Of a stretch of DNA of 64,000 nucleotides, positions 63,887-64,000 are shown piece after piece (within the stretch, counting starts at the first letter, position 1; each line of letters opens with the position of its first letter). The translations under genes and the position numbers were made by a program. Location of the stretch: contig UCKM01000013.1 of the NCBI GenBank assembly GCA_900473175.1, positions 39,912 to 103,911 of the forward strand. The letters are read 5' to 3'. The DNA is from Hyphomicrobiales bacterium. GTDB taxonomy: Bacteria > Pseudomonadota > Alphaproteobacteria > Rhizobiales > Rhizobiaceae. A model generated the notes under the pieces. The model was not told the DNA's origin and ran no database searches. It saw only the letters and a program-made list of their open reading frames with translations.

Positions 63887-64000
63887 AGGCTCACCATGAG
63901 GGAGGTTGATGACTGCAAGGGTATTCGCCAGCGCTGCGGAATTTGGGAGCGTTGTGGAATTTTGGCTCCTGCAATCGGACCACTCCCTCATGGTGAGCCT
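63887..64000. repeat. Palindromic intergenic repeat, cut by the window end
   Basis: AGGCTCACCATGAGGGAG (63887-63904) and CTCCCTCATGGTGAGCCT (63983-64000) are perfect 18-base inverted repeats, 78 bases apart. The motif TTCGACAGGCTCACCATGAGG is familiar from Rhizobiales intergenic repeats (REP/BIME-like), found in many copies per genome. Here the element spans the last 114 bases and may go on beyond the window. Confidence 0.75.

Overview
The window is chromosomal DNA of an alphaproteobacterium, most probably of the order Hyphomicrobiales (Rhizobiales), near Phyllobacterium, Mesorhizobium, Brucella/Ochrobactrum or Rhizobium. This rests on the gene string murA - DUF2948 - hisD - UPF0262 - low-Mr phosphatase - infA - maf - yacG, the Entner-Doudoroff cluster zwf-pgl-edd, a ureDABC/EFG urease cluster, a DUF1127 gene, and a small RNA of the alpha-proteobacterial alpha-r14/'cuckoo' type. 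No complete insertion sequence, prophage or CRISPR array was seen.

Layout. 1-8.8 kb is accessory: a secreted polysaccharide-lyase-like protein, a Gly/Asn-rich secreted protein, an HxlR regulator divergent from an SDR/MDR reductase pair, a C-terminally truncated DUF1254/DUF1214 protein overlapping an arylsulfatase, and a small secreted protein. 8.9-16.3 kb is the housekeeping murA-yacG block with tRNA-Thr and tRNA-Phe. 16.4-22.1 kb holds a candidate RiPP (ribosomally made, modified peptide) locus: a BTAD/SARP-type regulator with TPRs, two small proteins sharing a leader-like N-terminus (one ending in five 13-residue repeats), a YcaO enzyme and a TfuA partner. 22.4-31.8 kb holds a LuxR-type regulator and a type I secretion locus with two unusual candidate exported proteins, an ABC exporter and an HlyD-type adaptor.

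32-38.5 kb mixes metabolic genes (amidase, glycerate kinase, luciferase-like monooxygenase) with a regulatory pair: a 47-residue DUF1127 protein and, 3.6 kb away, a minus-strand small RNA with three CUCCUCCC loops. Both have the same two operator-like sites 22 bp apart. 38.4-44.5 kb is the urease operon, with a DinB-family gene inside it and an antiparallel secreted-protein gene between ureB and ureC. 44.6-64 kb has three PIN-domain toxin-antitoxin modules, each behind its own near-perfect palindrome, proC, soxB, folD, a GlxA-type regulator, zwf-pgl-edd, an aldehyde dehydrogenase with two SDRs, a frameshifted Pit-type phosphate transporter, a KAS III-like enzyme, an amine/amino-acid oxidase, and half of a palindromic intergenic repeat cut by the window end.

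The strongest candidates for undescribed biology are the YcaO-TfuA locus with the repeated-core precursor, the shared 22-bp-phased sites in front of the DUF1127 gene and the small RNA, and the type I secretion locus with non-RTX repeat proteins. Function calls come from reading motifs by eye; no searches were run.
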